NCBI GenBank assembly: GCA_018062785.1
Contig: JAGORO010000001.1
Coordinates: forward strand, 33,699-97,698
DNA from: Candidatus Saccharimonadota bacterium
GTDB lineage: Bacteria; Patescibacteriota; Saccharimonadia; Saccharimonadales; UBA4665
Reading direction: 5' to 3'
DNA: 64,000 bases
A program made the translations under genes and the position numbers. Positions within the stretch are counted from its first letter, which is position 1. Each line of letters begins with the position of its first letter. Below the pieces are notes generated by a model. That model did not search any database, was not told the origin of the DNA, and was given only the letters and a program-made list of their open reading frames with translations. Of this stretch, positions 61,952 to 64,000 are shown one piece after another.

Positions 61952-64000
61952 CTACTGTAGCTTCACATTCGTATCTCCGAATGCTAGTTTGAGTTTTTCG
62001 AGTATAGGATCGGTTGGATCGATGCCTGCCGGTAGTTTAACGGGTTGTTTTGCCTCGTCGGGACCCAATACTAACACCACTTCTGTTGTCCCTGAGGTTT
62101 CGTCGAGTATCGATTTGAGATTTTGGAGGAGCTGTTGATCTTTGGTGTCTGTTAGGCGGATATAGAGCCGCTTAGGTCGATCGGGCTCAGCACGCTCAGC
62201 CTTGGCTTCGGCTACAGCCTGCTGGAGTGCGGAACCTTTTGCCGCGCGGACTTCCTTTGGAGTTTTCTTTTTTCTGCCGGTCGACTGGTAGGCGGTGGCT
62301 TGCTCGTGGGTGATCTCTCGAGCTTCATCGGCAAGGATTTTGACGTCTTCGATCAAGTTACCCTCTCGGTCCTTGGCATTGACCTTACCTCGCACGATCA
62401 CGACTCGATCACGCTCCCAGAGCCCGAGTGTCTGCTGGAACGTGCTGGGGAATAACACTATTTCAATATCTTTATATGCGTCTTCGATGCGTACAAACCC
62501 CATTTTTTTTCCATTTTTGGTAGTAATTTCACGAAAATCAACCACTGCCCCACCGACAATGACTGGTCGACCATCGTGGGCCATTTTTAACGTATTAAGC
62601 GGTATAGTTTGCTCCGACAGGAGCACCTCGAAGGCCGAGAGTGGCTGCTCGCTCAGGTAGATACCGAGCAGCTCACGTTCCCAACCCAAAAGCTCACGCG
62701 GCAGATATTTTGCCTCGGGTGGAACGAGCTTGAGCGTTGGTTTACCCGAGCCTTCATCTGTGCCCATAGAGCCAAACAAATCGACTTGTCCACTAGCGCG
62801 CTCTTTTTGCAATCGTTGTCCATAGGCAATAATGAGATCAATATTATGTAGAAGCGTGGAACGATCACCCATACGATCAAAGGCGCCGGCGCGGATCAGG
62901 CTCTCTATAGCCTTTCTGTTGACGATTCTTGTGTTTACCGATGCCAAAAAGTCCTCGAGAGAGGCAAAATGCTTGTCATCGTGCTCACTCCTAGCTCTAA
63001 TGATTTCCTCGACAGCTCCGGCGCCCACGTTCTTAACCGCATTCATACCAAAGCGTACCGTTTCTTTGCCAGTCTTTTTTTGCTCTTTGCCGCCCGGAAC
63101 GACAGCAAACTCGCCAAACGATTCATTTACATCCGGAGGCAGCACCTGAATACCCATTTTTTTGCATTCGGTAATTTCAATACTTAACCTGTCGGTATCG
63201 TCATAATCACTCGTCATGACAGCGGCCATAAATGCCGATGGGTAGTAGGCCTTCAGGTATGCTGTCTGGTAGGCGATAAGACCGTAGCAAGCTGCGTGTG
63301 ACTTGTTGAAGCAGTAGTTGGCGAACTCTTCTAGTTGCGCCCAGAACTTTTCGGCAGCTTCGCGGCTAGCACCACTATGTTCGATTGCGCCTTCGACAAA
63401 TTCTTTTTTGACCTTACGCATAAGATCGATTTTCTTCTTGCCAACTGCCTTTCGCAGTGTGTCGGCCTGCCCACCCGTGAACCCGCACCAGTCCTTGCTA
63501 ATCTGCATAAACTGCTCTTGGTACACAAGAATGCCATAGGTGTTTTCTAGGGCGGGCCGCATCCCCTCATGAAGATAGGTAATATCCTCTTCGCCAAACT
63601 TTCGACGGATAAAACTGTCGATAAACTGCATTGGTCCGGGGCGATAGAGGGCTACCATGGCGATAATGTCGTCGAACGAAGATGGCTTGAGTTCTTTTAG
63701 GTATCGCTTCATGCCCGCAGATTCGAGCTGAAACACGCCAGTCGTATCGCCACGAGCTAGAAGTTCGAAGGCCCGCTGGTCATCGAGCGGTATGGAGTTA
63801 ATATCGATATCTTTGCCGTACACCTTCTTGATAATACGCAAGGCATTTTTGATAATCGTAAGGTTGGACAGACCCAAAAAGTCCATCTTGAGCAAGCCGA
63901 GCTCCTCAATTGGCCCCATTGGGTACTGGGTCGATACTACGCCTTTTTGGGCCATTTCGAGTGGCACGAACTTGACGATATCGTCTGGAGCAATCACCAC
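61952..64000 (-). CDS. dnaE: DNA polymerase III subunit alpha, C-terminal part (cut by window edge)
   Basis: 682 codons of DnaE-type replicative polymerase; the N-terminal PHP and palm start lie beyond the right edge. Catalytic Asp region LGLLKMDFLGLSNL, fingers and the YQEQFMQIS loop, tandem HhH (MNAVKNVGAGAVEEIIRARS) and OB-fold (VGGAVVDFREITTKNGKKMG). It has no PolC-type zinc insert here. The right edge is an artefact of the window, not a gene start. Confidence 0.97.
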   Translation of the reverse strand: MVIAPDDIVKFVPLEMAQKGVVSTQYPMGPIEELGLLKMDFLGLSNLTIIKNALRIIKKVYGKDIDINSIPLDDQRAFELLARGDTTGVFQLESAGMKRYLKELKPSSFDDIIAMVALYRPGPMQFIDSFIRRKFGEEDITYLHEGMRPALENTYGILVYQEQFMQISKDWCGFTGGQADTLRKAVGKKKIDLMRKVKKEFVEGAIEHSGASREAAEKFWAQLEEFANYCFNKSHAACYGLIAYQTAYLKAYYPSAFMAAVMTSDYDDTDRLSIEITECKKMGIQVLPPDVNESFGEFAVVPGGKEQKKTGKETVRFGMNAVKNVGAGAVEEIIRARSEHDDKHFASLEDFLASVNTRIVNRKAIESLIRAGAFDRMGDRSTLLHNIDLIIAYGQRLQKERASGQVDLFGSMGTDEGSGKPTLKLVPPEAKYLPRELLGWERELLGIYLSEQPLSAFEVLLSEQTIPLNTLKMAHDGRPVIVGGAVVDFREITTKNGKKMGFVRIEDAYKDIEIVLFPSTFQQTLGLWERDRVVIVRGKVNAKDREGNLIEDVKILADEAREITHEQATAYQSTGRKKKTPKEVRAAKGSALQQAVAEAKAERAEPDRPKRLYIRLTDTKDQQLLQNLKSILDETSGTTEVVLVLGPDEAKQPVKLPAGIDPTDPILEKLKLAFGDTNVKLQ

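Noticed and set aside
1..64000. CRISPR arrays, insertion sequences, prophage genes, replication origin
   Set aside because: No regularly spaced repeats, transposase, integrase or phage structural motifs, and no DnaA-box cluster, were seen.

Overview
The window looks like one continuous stretch of a small, streamlined bacterial chromosome, cut inside tuf on the left and inside dnaE on the right. Several things point to a Patescibacteria/CPR lineage, most likely Saccharibacteria (TM7). This is inference from gene style, not a database match. Nearly everything is information processing, proteolysis or cell wall, with almost no biosynthetic metabolism. The envelope genes are Gram-positive-like (MurT/GatD, LPxTG-type anchoring, class A PBP), and many small proteins are unrecognised. 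Many genes start 6-9 nt downstream of a -10 box with no Shine-Dalgarno site.

Layout. 1-4107 (minus) is the str operon rpsL-rpsG-fusA-tuf, with two extra small ORFs between its members. 4353-5645 is a membrane-anchored unknown. 5706-6200 is a gene-free block packed with palindromes. 6217-13613 is rpoB-rpoC behind a long leader. 13930-20946 (minus) holds clpP (CIRCE promoter), a membrane protein, trigger factor, a YdjM-like protein, hisS, a LOG-like protein and an SPFH protein. 21932-23864 carries tRNA-Leu(UAG), a partial copy of it, and a gene with an in-frame TAG at codon 4. 23905-30619 (minus) has rsmD, an unknown, recG, gatD-murT and tyrS. 30773-33748 is a class A PBP. 33811-41726 (minus) has radA, a membrane HExxH protein, clpC (CIRCE promoter), a wall-anchored secreted nuclease and nusA. 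41893-44880 carries a small unknown and an M1 aminopeptidase. 44877-48925 (minus) has yraN, rnhB, a VanZ-like protein, then rpsP, rnc, NUDIX, nusB and a previously hidden rpmF. 49039-50295 has three unknowns. 50354-60172 (minus) has leuS, an HD protein, ddl, a membrane MurF, a hydrolase, rplS and a PilB ATPase. 60275-61890 has a SpoU methylase and a CAP-domain protein. 61952-64000 is the C-terminal part of dnaE.

Four patterns cross gene boundaries. (1) A palindromic element lies in frame inside rnhB, adding 30 codons, and a near-identical 23-bp unit lies in gatD. (2) Structural zinc-ribbon cysteines are missing from RpoC (both sites), L32, PilB and MurT, while RadA and LeuRS keep theirs. (3) Leaderless-type starts are widespread. 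(4) RNA-level control elements sit before rnc (a 27-bp hairpin) and nusA (a terminator-like hairpin at the 5' end of the transcript), and HrcA/CIRCE sites with embedded -35 boxes precede clpP and clpC.
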